A DNA stretch of 64,000 bases from Siphonodentalium dalli (taxonomy: Eukaryota > Mollusca > Scaphopoda > Gadilida > Siphonodentaliidae), in assembly GCA_032622095.1 (NCBI GenBank), contig CP136066.1, positions 201,894,978-201,958,977 of the forward strand. The letters run 5' to 3'. The position numbers and the translations under genes were made by a program. The first letter of the stretch is position 1; every line of letters begins with the position of its first letter. Of the stretch, positions 44,296-54,471 are shown piece by piece. The notes under the pieces are model-generated. The model worked only from the letters and a program-made list of their open reading frames with translations. It ran no database searches and was not told the origin of the DNA.

Positions 44296-45715
44296 GATGA
44301 AAGAAAAGGTGTAGAGTTCCTTTACACCTTCAATAATATATTCGCTGAGAGGGGGGACAAAATTTACGACTTACTTGGCACACAAGCATGTGATGTATAC
44401 GACGTAGAGCAAGCTTGTGATGAAATCAGAAATGTATTTATTGATTCCGCGGAAACGGTGTTTGGGCGCTATCGGCAAAATAATCGTGTCCAGAAAAAAA
44501 CAATTAACAAGCAATGGTTTGATGAAGATTGCAGAAATCAACAGAAGCGTTTTAGAAAAGCGCGAGTAAAGTATACCCGGAACAAAACTGGTAAAAATAA
44601 ATGTGTGTTTAAAGAGGCGGGTAAGGCATATAAAAAAATAATAAACCAAAAAATCTACAAAAATAATGAAGATTGCATTCGCGAATTACGGTCAAGCACG
44701 ATGGCTAAAGACTTTTGGAGAATACTGCGGCACCATACTACTGGAAATTATAGGGACGATAGCGGATCACAGATACCGATAGAAGAGTTTCTAGAACATT
44801 TCAAATCTATTAACGAAACTGCAGATGATATGACTGATAACATTGATACATTATTGGATGAAATTTATGACGAATGTACCGATGAGGGACTAAATGACCC
44901 AATCGGAGAAACCGAAATTCTTAAAGTTATCGAATCACTAAAAAATGGCAAGGCAGCGGGGCCCGATGAAATCACTAACAAATATATCAAGCAAACACAG
45001 TATATAATGGTGCCAGTTTATAAACAACTTTTTAATGCAATACTAGACTCTGGGAAATATCCAGATAGTTGGGGTTCAGGGTTTATACAGCCGATATATA
45101 AAAAGAAAGGCGACAGGAGAAATACTGATTCCTATCGCGGGATCACTCTATTGAGCTGTATGAGTAAAGTATTCTCAGGTGTATTAAACAGCAGACTGAA
45201 TTCATATTCCGATAAATTACATCTAATAAATGACAACCAGGCGGGGTTCAGAGCAAATCATTCAACGACTGATAATATGTTCATACTCTATTCGTTGATT
45301 GAGATTTATTTGTTGAGAAATAAGAGGCTATTTTGTTCCTTTATCGATTTAAGAAAAGCTTTTGATACGGTTTGGAGAAAAGGGTTGATGTATAAACTTT
45401 TGAAAAGTAATATTGGAGGAAAAACATTCAAGATTATCAGAAGTATGTATGATGGCATTAAATCGTGTGTTAAAAATGGGGACTCCACATCAGATGTATT
45501 TGCATGCAACATAGGTATGAGGCAGGGAGATGGCATATCCCCCTTCCTATTCTCAATTTTTTTAAACGATCTGGAAGACTTTCTATCGGACTGTGGTATA
45601 CAAGGCCTTGGTGATATTGGAGATAGGTTTTTTGACCAGTTCGGCGAATATCTTAAACTGCTGTGCATCCTTTATGCGGATGACACCGTTCTGATGGCCG
45701 AGCTAGAGCCCAGAT
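44296..45715 (+). pseudogene. NL1 reverse transcriptase, long open core
   Basis: About 470 codons without a stop. Motifs: KQWFDEDCRNQQKRF (linker), KNGKAAGPDEITNKYIK, GFIQPIYKKKGDRRNTDSYR, LLSCMSKVFSGVLNSRL, NQAGFRANHSTTD, FIDLRKAFDTVWRKG (motif A Asp), MRQGDGISPFLFSIF (motif B) and LCILYADDTVLMAE (catalytic YADD at about 45673-45684). All catalytic residues are present. After MAELEPRW the frame shifts by one base, and the protein resumes in another frame with QRALNSFADY. Confidence 0.95.
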
Positions 45716-45718
45716 GGT

Positions 45719-46594
45719 TTGCAAAGGGCATTGAATTCATTCGCGGATTACACTGAGTCATGGAGATTAACAGTTAATGTTGAGAAAACTAAAATAATGA
45801 TCTTTTGTAACAAAAAGTCACAAACTGAGTACAAATTCACGATGAATGGGACCAGTGTTGAAACGGTTGATATTTTCTGTTACCTGGGAGTACAATTTTT
45901 CCGAAATGGTCGATTCTGTAAGGCGGTGCAAAGAATCAGTCAAGTAGGAACGAATGCCATGTACGTACTCCTCCATAGAATCGGGAAGCTCAACATGCCC
46001 TGTGATATGTCGCTTAGACTGTTTGATACAATGGTTGGTCCAATCTTGATGTACGGTAGTGAAGTCTGGGGGTTCGAAAATACTGACAGCTTAGAAATAG
46101 TCCATCGAAAATTTCTCAAATATTTATTACGAATGAAAACATCTACACCAAATTTTATGGTTTACGGAGAAACGGGAAGATACCCAATCTCAGTAAATAT
46201 AAAGGCAAGAATGCTTACATTCTGGTCAAAATTAGTTGAAGGTCGTTGTTCCAAATTAGCGCATAAACTTTATATTGTTATAAAAGGCATAGATGGCAGT
46301 GCATATCTCCGGGGGAAGTCGATACGCTGGATCAGCTGCATAAAATATAGCTTAGCATCAGTCGGTTGGGAGCAAATTTGGATGTCACAAAAACCACTTA
46401 GTCATTTAGAAATAGGAATCTATCGCAAAATACGTAATAAATTATTTGAGACTCAATGGCGCAACGATATCGAAAGTTCATCGCGGGGGACATTTTACGG
46501 TAGTTTTAAACATGAGTTAAGTTTGGAAATATATATACCTCAAGATTATTCCCCAAGACATGGCATTTTCTGTTATAAATTTAAGAACAGCTAA
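45719..46594 (+). pseudogene. NL1 ORF2 thumb/C-terminal region
   Basis: Continues ORF2 in the +1 frame: SFADYTESWRLTVNVEKTKI follows directly on YADD in this family. CYLGVQF, LFDTMVGPILMYGSEVWGFE and FLKYLLRMKTSTPNFMVYG match the other copies. Near 46555 another one-base shift occurs; the frame given here ends in CYKFKNS, while the true continuation is AFSVINLRTANHRLP in the next frame. Confidence 0.92.
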
Positions 46595-46895
46595 CCATAG
46601 ACTCCCAATTGAGACCTCTCGGTGGGAGAAGAACAAAAAGAAAGAAAAGACAACAAATAAGGAATCCCAAATATGTCGACTATGTTTTAAAGATGTCGGG
46701 GACGAATATCATTTCACTTTAACGTGCGAGGCACTGACCGACATCCGCTGTAAATACTTACCAAAACTATACCACGAGCAACCGAGTAATAGCAAACTGA
46801 TAGACTTGCTTCAATGTGAAGACAGAAACACTTTGAAACAGCTTGCTATATTCACAAAATTAGGATTGACTAAACTAAACGACAAGCCTAGCTGA
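46560..46895 (+). pseudogene. NL1 C-terminal CCHC knuckle and end of ORF2
   Basis: Reads NLRTANHRLPIETSRWEK, then CRLCFKDVGDEYHFTLTC (Cys-x2-Cys-x8-His-x4-Cys), then ALTDIRCKYLPK and a tail to the TGA at 46893-46895. The conserved GDEYHF links it to the fragments at 6.5 kb and 38.0 kb. It is a nucleic-acid-binding knuckle by family analogy. All four ligands are present here, unlike the minus-strand copy. Confidence 0.9.
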
Positions 46896-46914
46896 TGACA
46901 AAGACAGCGACTAC

Positions 46915-47254
46915 ATATGACGAATATGATGATGACGATGTTGGCGATTACGATGATATAGTGGTGACAATGATATGCAACCGCGATAACGATGATGGCA
47001 ACGGGACGATGATAGCGACGAGACGATGACAACTGTGACTATGAGAAGGATGATTATGATGTTGTTCACGTTGTTGATGATGACGATGATGACGATAATG
47101 ATAACGACGATGACGATGACGACGGCGAGGACGATGATGATGGTGATGATGATGATGACTATTATTATGATGATGGCAGACAATGAATATATACATGCTG
47201 ATGTTGAAACACTCGCGACGATGATGGCGCGTAGGATGATGATGGTGGTACGGG

Positions 47255-47289
<35 letters not shown>

Positions 47290-47495
47290 GCGACGACGTC
47301 GGCGACGACGATGATGATGATGATGATGGCAATGATGATGATGATTACGACGAAGGCGACGACGACAAAGATGATGATGGTGATGATGATGATGAGGATG
47401 ATGATGAAGATGATGATGATGAAGATGTTGTTGCTGAAGATGACGATGATGATGATGGTGATGATGATGATGATGATGATGATGACGTAGAACAC
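46915..47495 (+). repeat. ~570-bp GAT/GAC-rich tract inside the NL1 3' region
   Basis: Imperfect GAT and GAC triplets, interrupted by unique islands (for example GAATATATACATGCTGATGT near 47185) and becoming purer toward the right. It lies between the ORF2 stop and the 3' end of the element. Frames reading MMMM, DDDD or IIII in either strand are artefacts of the triplet repeat. Confidence 0.95.
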
Positions 47496-47499
47496 GACG

Positions 47500-47631
47500 A
47501 ATGACACTTACGGACCTCGAACGCCAAACGCAACGGCCATACTAACATTGTGTACATAGTTCTGTATATACGTTTTTCACTCTGTATCTCATACAATTTA
47601 TATGATTGAGTGAAATAAAGCAATTCAATTC
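47500..47631 (+). other. NL1 3' end with AATAAA signal
   Basis: Unique ~130-bp sequence ending TTGAGTGAAATAAAGCAATT. AATAAA lies about 15 bases before the junction with R5, suitable as the element's polyadenylation signal. Confidence 0.6.
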
Positions 47632-47720
47632 CTACCTGCGATTATGACGTCTATCTGGCACTTTTTGGTGGAGTTATGCCCCTTTTTCGACTTAGAAATG
47701 TTTTTGCAACTAGATATGTG
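47632..47720 (+). repeat. Dispersed repeat R5, right part
   Basis: ACCTGCGATTATGACGTCTA, GGTGGAGTTATGCCCC and TTTTTCGACTTAGAAATG continue the R5 unit cut at 43722. TTTCGACTTAGAAA is also in the 170-bp array at 60.2-60.6 kb. Confidence 0.8.
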
Positions 47721-47790
47721 AGGGGTCGATCGTGTTACGATGGGTGGACGGTAATAGGCGGTGTGTTGGGACATGACAAGGGGTCAAATG

Positions 47791-48125
47791 TTAATATTGG
47801 TGGATTAACGGGGGGTCATTCGCAACAAGTCGCAAACCTACCAGACAATTGATAAATATTAGAGCTGCTTCTATAATAAAAATGTTCCCGTTGTGTGTTA
47901 GGGTAACATCTCCTTTGATAAGAGCTTCATATGATAATACACCAAAAGATCTCATGGTTTGTACCAAATCCGTGCGATGATGCTTATAAAAGGGGCAATG
48001 CATAAAAAAGTGTTCAGCATCTTCAACAGGGATTCACCGGGCGCACATACATGTAGCGTTACCGTTACAAGTGATGTGGTTAGTAAGTTTATCATAATTC
48101 AGGTCACTACAAATTCGTTCTGTTT
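47791..48125 (-). pseudogene. C-terminal fragment of a second non-LTR retrotransposon family
   Basis: The minus strand reads ERICSDLNYDKLTNHITCNG, then CMCAR, a TGA stop, then IPVEDAEHFFMHCPFY and, about 30 residues later, LIKGDVTLTHNGNIFI. The C-x-C ... E-x2-H-x4-C pattern with a following GD-x-L-x4-N-x2-IF is the usual end of many non-LTR ORF2 proteins. The single TGA replaces one residue next to the knuckle. It differs from NL1, whose knuckle has GDEYHF. Confidence 0.75.
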
Positions 48126-48261
48126 ATGGTGGTTTTAACGGATATGTCGATTTTAGCAGCAATTCACATCACGGAGGGTAACCCGTATCTTGAAGCAATA
48201 AAATATCTTATCTTGACATATAAATGTTATAAAGAAACTTCTAAAACATTGTATCACATCT

Positions 48262-48295
48262 CGTGTATATAACATCATATCATATCATATCATAA
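48262..48295 (+). repeat. CATAT pentanucleotide run
   Basis: ATCATATCATATCATATCAT spans about six units. Confidence 0.85.
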
Positions 48296-48854
48296 GTGGT
48301 ATCAGTTGTTATGAGGCGACCAAATTATTATCCACTCAACTATGACCCAATCAATGGATATTTTAGTCACTGAATACTGATAATGAACTGAATCCAGGAT
48401 TCCAAATATAATCAGGAACTTTCAATAAGTAACAGTAAAGTAGCTAAAAAAAAAAATAACTTTAATAACATGTCACCAATTCCCAAAATCTTAAAGAACT
48501 GATGGCCACAAATACTATTACAAGTATAAGGCAGATACGTCAGCCCACGACGATGTCTAAATATTCATCAAATTGGCCATATAAATAGAGGTGTTAATTC
48601 AAATTATATAAAAACACAATAGTGGCATCATACATATGCAGACACCAGAATGTATATGAGATCTTTTCAAAGTTTAGTTGCAAGATATGTTAATGCAAGC
48701 TTTCTCAAAACTTTCCATAAACAGGTACACTCAAAACATAATCGCTATACAGTTTAATAGAGTATTTACTCTATCTGCATAAGTTTATCACTGAAATAGT
48801 TGTATAAATAATGTCCGAAAATAAGTGGAAATTATCTTAAATAACTTCAGAATC

Positions 48855-49260
48855 GTAAGTGGCGACCTGGGCTGAGCATTTTGGGCCGAAACACATTTTT
48901 CAAGACGTGGTCCGAAAATGATCCCAGTGTTCCACTGCTCGGTCTAAAAAAAATGGAAAAATTTTGAAAAATGCAAATTCGTGCTTGCATAGCCACCTGG
49001 ACCGAGCATTTTGGGCCGAGTTACAAAAAGTGATCGAAATGGAAATGCCGCATTCGGCAAACCTCGTCAGATTCCGTCACCGTTTCCCCAGAGGACATAT
49101 AGGTCGAGGAGTCCAGAATGGGAAATGCCGCTATACTCGGTATGAAACAAATAGGAAATTGTGAAAAACGACCACGGCAACATATATAGTGAAGTGGGAC
49201 GAACATTTGGTCCGAACAATATTTGTGTCGAAAAGTCAAAAATAATTCACGCAGCACCTT
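48855..49260 (+). repeat. Diverged ~110-bp tandem repeat with GAGCATTTTGGGCCGA
   Basis: GACCTGGGCTGAGCATTTTG and CACCTGGACCGAGCATTTTG lie about 125 bases apart, each followed by GGCCGA and AAA-rich sequence. A later AGTGGGACGAACATTTGGTC is a third, weaker unit. The tiny element at 49051-49120 interrupts the last interval. Confidence 0.65.
49041..49130 (+). mobile_element. Micro-MITE, copy 1: 70 bp with 10-bp target duplication
   Basis: Bases 49051-49120 begin CATTCGGCAAACCTCG and end CGAGGAGTCCAGAATG, an imperfect inverted repeat. They are flanked by GGAAATGCCG at 49041-49050 and 49121-49130. The 65-bp relative at 54956-55020 shares CGTCAGATTCCGTCACCGTT and both ends. A 9-10-bp duplication suggests a Mutator-like mobiliser, but at this length the class is an inference. 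Confidence 0.88.
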
Positions 49261-50127
49261 ATTATAATATTCAATACCAGCTAATTATAACCTTGGTTAT
49301 ACTGAGTGCTGATTAGAATTTCGTACTATTTTCAGAGAAAAAGTAGCTGAGGAGCTTCCTGACCGGTCCATCCCATCACGGAATCGGTCTATCGTGCAGC
49401 ACAGCAGCTAGAACGACGGAATATGAAGATGCGGAAAAATAAAAGAGCTAGCTAGAATACACAACAATTTTAATGCGTAACAATCACGATTGTATGGTTG
49501 TGTTCCGATCGAAGTATAAGATGTAATTATAAAGCGGTTCACACACCTCGGCCAATCAAATTGCTCCAAATCATGAACAATATTTCTTGTATGAATCTGT
49601 ATTTCGACGGGCCCAAGATATAGACTTGAGCTAAATATCACACAAAAATGGACATGGATTAGATAGTCAGCTGAAATGGGTTAAACACGAGCATTTGACT
49701 AATTGTGCAACAGCATACATGTATGTAACACTACAGACCATTCAATTAAACTTTTTATTGAATGCTAATTGATAGCTAATTATCGTATAGAATGTGGCTC
49801 AATTCCCCTTTCCTCTCGGTGTGAATCGGTTTATAAATACGAGAGAGATATGTTTATTCCTCCAAATATGGACACCATTATGGTACAAACTATATATTTA
49901 GGTATATTTTTATTAAATGTCTCATATTCCGCTGCATTAAGTGTGTTAGTGATAAGATAAATTCCCACCCAAATAGGGCATAGTCACCATGTTCAATTTG
50001 GTAAATAATGCATTTGATATAAGACGGTCGCTGTCCAACATGTGACAACATTTAGTTTATACATAATCACATTTTAAGTACTACATTTTAAAAGTATTTA
50101 TGTCAGTACATAAGTCACGATGGCTTA

Positions 50128-50688
50128 CCCTTAAGAGACCATCAGACCAAAATAAATACGGTTTTGTGACATTTGTAACTAAAGCATGAAACTTCCACAT
50201 ATGTGTTACTTAGTTATAGTGGACACTTATTTGAGTGGGTGCTCACGTGAGGCGTTATGTGTCAGGATAAAATATGGTTTCCATGGCAACGGCATCATAT
50301 ATTTGAAGAAATAGTTGAAACTGCCCACTGTTGGCATCCCGATGAGCCTTCCGTTTGAAGAAATAATTGTGAAATAATGTCATTAATGGTCCTTAAAACG
50401 GACTGGGTCATAGGCCATGTATGTCCTAGTGGCCCAGTCCATTTGATGCACTATTGATGGCACTATGAGTTAACATCATTTCTTTGAACACAAGGCTCAT
50501 TGGTTGCCAACAGATGGCCTTTTCAACTTTTCTCCAAATAGTTGATGCCGTTGCCATGGAAACCCTATTTTAACCCGACGCAGGACACAGCACCTCCACC
50601 AAAATGTTTCCCTTATAACCAAGCAACATGCTTTATAACGTTTATAGTCACTGAAGTCACAATATCGCGATTTTGTTTGGTCTAAGGG
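50128..50688. mobile_element. ~560-bp foldback element
   Basis: Outer ends CCCTTA...GACCAAAATAAA and TTTTGTTTGGTCTAAGGG are inverted. Further in, TGGTTTCCATGGCAACGGCA pairs with TGCCGTTGCCATGGAAACC. The centre (50400-50440) forms a hairpin of GGACTGGGTCATAGG with CCTAGTGGCCCAGTCC. Nearly the whole element can fold on itself. No target duplication was resolved. Confidence 0.85.
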
Positions 50689-51051
50689 ACCCCACTAGTG
50701 GCCCATACTCCCTGTAAGATTGTCAATTTACTTAATACATTCCAATTATAATTACCTGGACTAATATCGCTACTTTCCTTTTTTTATATTGAATTTTCTA
50801 TGGGATTTGTTTTATATTGGTTCGATGTATTAGAGAGACGCCAAAAAATTATTTGTTAAATTGTCAATAACAAAATTATATTCGTTGGTATTTATACAGA
50901 CTAGATATACTTCATGGTAATCTGGTGTCCAATGTGCTCCAAATATATAGATCGAAATATCGGCCGCCAACTTATAGTCAAGCTCCCCCTTCAGTGCCTT
51001 TCATGTGTTATAACATGCAGAACGAGATAGAGAAGTGCTGGAGTAGCACCG

Positions 51052-51133
51052 AAAGTTGGCAGCACCCGGAATCCGAAAGCCGGTTACCCATCCAAGGACT
51101 AACCGAGCTCGAGATTGCTTAACCTCGATTATC
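51052..51133 (-). repeat. 5S rRNA-derived repeat, copy 1
   Basis: Read on the minus strand it has GTTAAGCAATCTCGAGCTCG, GTTAGTCCTTGGATGGGTAACCGG and TTCCGGGTGCTGCCAAC. These are the middle and 3' parts of 5S rRNA including the box A, intermediate element and box C of its internal RNA polymerase III promoter. The 5' third of 5S is not recognisable. It is too diverged and partial for a functional gene; a 5S-derived SINE or pseudogene fits. Confidence 0.82.
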
Positions 51134-51213
51134 ACACAAAGCGTCTGACGACTATGTCGCTATGGCCAACAGTTTTCGACCTCTCACGCAGATAAGCCAA
51201 CGCCCTTCTATAT

Positions 51214-51695
51214 TTAAAGGCCCACTTAATTTTAAAACCCCCAGATTACTTTATATAAAATATATGCCATATTATATACCATTTGAAAGAGGAAGCTCCA
51301 AAACATTGTATTATCAACTTAGCCGGTGTAATAAACTGTGGACATGTTGTTTTTGTTGAGTTGCCAACGCGTTTTGTCATCCAGATTGCAGTAAAAAGCA
51401 GTTTTATTTCCAATGCAGGGGGAATAACTCTATATATTAAAGATAGAGTTCTTCCCCTTCCATTGACAAAAATTGAATTATGTTGCATTCTGGGATCCAA
51501 AGGGGGGGGGGGGGGGTTGGGGTCATTCTATGATTTCAACAGTTTTCTATTTCTCTATGGGCAACTTCTGGGACACAAATAGTGCTGAATTATAGTATGT
51601 TAATCATATTTTATGGCATAGATTGTTATTAAAACCGTATATCAAGTCACTATAAACAAAATAATCGGCGACTCGAAAATTAAGTGGGCCTTTAA
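51214..51695 (+). mobile_element. MITE family M2, copy 2 (intact TTAA flanks)
   Basis: TTAA (51214-51217), then AGGCCCACTTAATTTT; the right end is AAAATTAAGTGGGCCT, then TTAA (51692-51695). Subterminal ATTATATACCATTTGAAAGA recurs inverted in copy 3. A 15-G run near 51502 lies inside. No coding capacity. Confidence 0.92.
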
Positions 51696-51979
51696 ACCTA
51701 AATCTAAATCTTTTATTCGCTCATATAAACACATATATGTGACATAAGAGGTCAACATATTAATAATCAAGGAACTGGCGTTGGTGATACATGCATGAAT
51801 TATCCAGTAAACAGTTATGAATTGGATGGGGGTGTGTGGGTCAGCGGTGAACCGCGACCGCTACACTACTCTTTTTGAGATTCACCGAATATCACCGAGT
51901 CCTCTCACAGAGCGGCCGTCGCACCATGACCCAGGCTCTGAGGAGCGGACGATCTCCCAGGGTAACAGAACGAGAGTCG

Positions 51980-52066
51980 TACCAAAGTTGGTAGCACCCG
52001 GAATCCCAAGCCGGTCACCCACACAAGGACTAACCGAGCTCGACCTTGCTTAACGTCGGCGACCAA
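51980..52066 (-). repeat. 5S rRNA-derived repeat, copy 2
   Basis: The minus-strand reading GTTAAGCAAGGTCGAGCTCG, GTCCTTGTGTGGGTGACCGG and GGGATTCCGGGTGCTACCAAC is the same 5S portion as copy 1, with flanks CAGAACGAGA shared just beyond the 3' end. The GTGACCGGCTTGGGATTCCG part is closer to canonical 5S than in copy 1. Both copies begin and end at similar points, which argues for mobilisation of a defined unit. Confidence 0.85.
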
Positions 52067-52271
52067 ACTCAGCGTCTAACGACTGGCCAAGAGATATAGA
52101 CCTGTCGTGCAAAAATAGTAAACGGTCTTCTATATATATTCACACCGTGACAACTACACAGGCAAGCACCGAACTCAAAAAATTACGAAAGGCCAACTGG
52201 AGGTTGAATATTAGTTAATCTCGGTTGAGACAAAACATATTTTATACACTAAAATATTGATAAGTAAAAGT

Positions 52272-52345
52272 AACAATTGCCCTAGTCTGCAGCCCGAGTA
52301 CATCTTTAATAGTTGTCCTAACCTGCAGCCCGAGTACATCTTTTA
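52272..52345 (+). repeat. ~40-bp direct duplication
   Basis: CTGCAGCCCGAGTACATCTT occurs twice, followed by TAATAGT or TTATAGT. Confidence 0.85.
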
Positions 52346-52432
52346 TAGTATTCACAGAATCTAAAACTTCCAGAATAATAATTGATCCATACATATAGCG
52401 CGTTAATTATTACGTGAATTGGTTTTACATGC

Positions 52433-52909
52433 AGGCCCACTTAATTTTCGTGTCACCGATTATTTATTTATAGTGACTTGATATAAGGTACCGTTTTAAT
52501 AACAATATATGTCATAAAATATGATTAAAATACATATAATTCATCACATTTGAAACGTCTGTGTCTCAGAAGATGGTCATATAGAGAAATAGAAAACAGC
52601 TGAAATCATATAAAGTTTTCCCCCGTTTTGGCTCCCAGAATGTAACATAATTCAAACTATAGATGTATTTTCAAGGAAAGGGAACTCTATATTTAAAATA
52701 TAGAGCTATCCCACCATTGAAAATAATACACTTTTTACTACAATCTAGATGACAAAAACACGTCGGTAACTCAACAAAAACAGTTTATTACACCGGATAA
52801 GTTGATAATACAATGTTAGAGAGCTTCCTATTTCAAATGGTATGTAATATGGCATTATATTTTATATATGATTGTGATCTGGGGGTTCGAAAATTAAGTG
52901 GGCTTTTAA
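52433..52909 (-). mobile_element. MITE family M2, copy 3
   Basis: Ends AGGCCCACTTAATTTTCG and GAAAATTAAGTGGGCTT with TTAA only at the right (52906-52909). The interior is inverted relative to copy 2: AGTTGATAATACAATG lies near its right, and CAGAATGTAACATAATTCAA lies in the middle, matching the complement of 51470-51495. Confidence 0.88.
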
Positions 52910-53484
52910 TTTACATCGATTATTATACCTCGGGTCATTCCGGGATGGTTGCAACATAGTTCCGTCACTCTCATCCTCCAACGAGGAAGTAACCCCAGCT
53001 GAACAGAATCCGTGCCCACAACAAGGTTAGCATATGGACAAGATCTATCGACAGTTCGACACCCGAACCCAGTACTCCCTTAACGCATTCACATTTAACG
53101 CATCATATAAGTTTTGTTTTGCAACACTAACATATAATGGTCTCTAAACTATCTATTATTTGAAATTACCACATGACCTAAATTTACTTCTGTTGACAAG
53201 TCTTTGTTGCTATCAGGCATTCAAATCGGCCGGTTGCCCTTATTAAAAACACTCTAGAGAGTTTTTAATAATGGCAACACGGTAAAGCATGGTATACTCT
53301 GATAACATATGGTAAGGTAAGGGAAACAATGATATACGCTGGTAAAAATACCTTTGTAAATTCCAAGAAAAGTCGTGGCGTACCCAACTTTACTCACGCA
53401 ACTTAGTGAAATGCTGGTAAAACAGGACATACATCCTGGATAAAACCCATGTAAACGCATGTAAATCAGAACATACTCAGGCAC

Positions 53485-53999
53485 GTATGGCATTTTTTCC
53501 CTTTCGATCATTTTTTGTACCCACCCACCCCCACCGCCAATTATTTTTCCGTTTTCGGCAGTTTTTTCCGACCATTTTTTGACACCCACCCCATTTTAAC
53601 ACTAAAACAGAGATTTGCGGGGGGGGGGGATTCACTGTAAACAGCTGTATATGAATTTCTGTGCATATTATTTATCATGGATGTTAACATGGACATGTAA
53701 ATAGGAATGAGTCATTTTGAGGTCATTCGGCCAAAAAAACATGGCTGCCAGCGGCCATCTTGGATTTCAAAATTTGCAACAAAATACAACACGATAACTG
53801 CCTGCAGTCAGTTTACAGTTATAATTACATTATTTCTCTCATTCAAAGTGGTTTTGAACCCCAACTCATTGCCAAAACACTAAAAAACAAACAGGAATTT
53901 TTTTTTTAGTTGTGGAAAAAATTGCTTGTTGGTGGCTTTGACCACCCACCCACCCCGGCATACGTGCCGGATTTTTTTTTTCACCCCCCCCCTGCTATT
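53485..53999 (+). mobile_element. Short relative of the poly(G)-ended element
   Basis: The left part (CACGTATGGCATTTTTTCCC, then ACCCACCCACCCCC, then CCGTTTTCGGCAG) parallels 8080-8190. The right part (GGAAAAAATTGCTTG, ACCCACCCACCCCGGCATAC, ending C8TG) parallels 11430-11500. The outermost left poly(G) end is not found. An internal G11 run lies at 53619-53629. At ~515 bp it is a deletion derivative or MITE of the same family. Confidence 0.7.
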
Positions 54000-54471
54000 T
54001 CTGGCTATTTTAAAAAACTCTTTACTTCAAAAGGCATGGTATACCATGTTTACAGGGATTTTACTTGAGCGTTTTACATAGTCACGGGCTATAACTAAAT
54101 ATCGTAATAGCATATTGCGCAGAGCTCTGAGGTTTTTTCTGCCTCTTTCGTGAGAAGAAACTCATATTTTGTTAGTTAATCAGTGGTGTCACGGTCATAC
54201 TCCAGGGTTAACATAACGAGGCAAGAATATTCTTATAAATAATAAGCTAAGTCAATAACAGTTTAACTCTAATGTAATCACATGTGTTATTCACGTGACT
54301 TCCAATATGGTGTCTCGCTTCTAAAACCGTACCCGGCACTATACCGCTGAATTGGTCATTCTCACTGTTTTTGTTTTTGTTTTTTGGTAATATTTAAAGT
54401 TACCCTGGTTTCCAAAATTGAGATAAAGTTAACCAGGTTGGAGATAATTGTGATAAAGATACCCACGTTAA

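Larger units (their letters stand above)
43718..47631 (+). mobile_element. Non-LTR retrotransposon NL1, 5'-truncated copy
   Basis: The element is bounded by R5 on both sides: R5 breaks after ACCATGGGAAC and continues with ACCTGCGATTATGACGTCT at 47633. It begins inside the endonuclease domain at PTGSRYA, so ORF1 and the endonuclease N-terminus are missing, as expected from incomplete target-primed reverse transcription. It then carries the rest of ORF2, a GAY-rich tract, and a 3' end with GTGAAATAAAGCAATTCAATTC. One in-frame stop and two frameshifts are present, far fewer defects than in the minus-strand copy. Confidence 0.92.

Noticed and set aside
44371-44649. Minus-strand 92-codon frame, and 45306-45668 minus-strand frame
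   Set aside because: Antisense shadows of the intact plus-strand reverse transcriptase frame.
46911-47507. Long frames reading poly-Met, poly-Asp, poly-Ile or poly-Ser/His in several frames
   Set aside because: All are translations of the GAT/GAC triplet tract on one or other strand.
51052-52066. Functional 5S rRNA genes
   Set aside because: The 5' third is missing or unrecognisable and substitutions break the helices; no T-run terminator at the expected 3' position.
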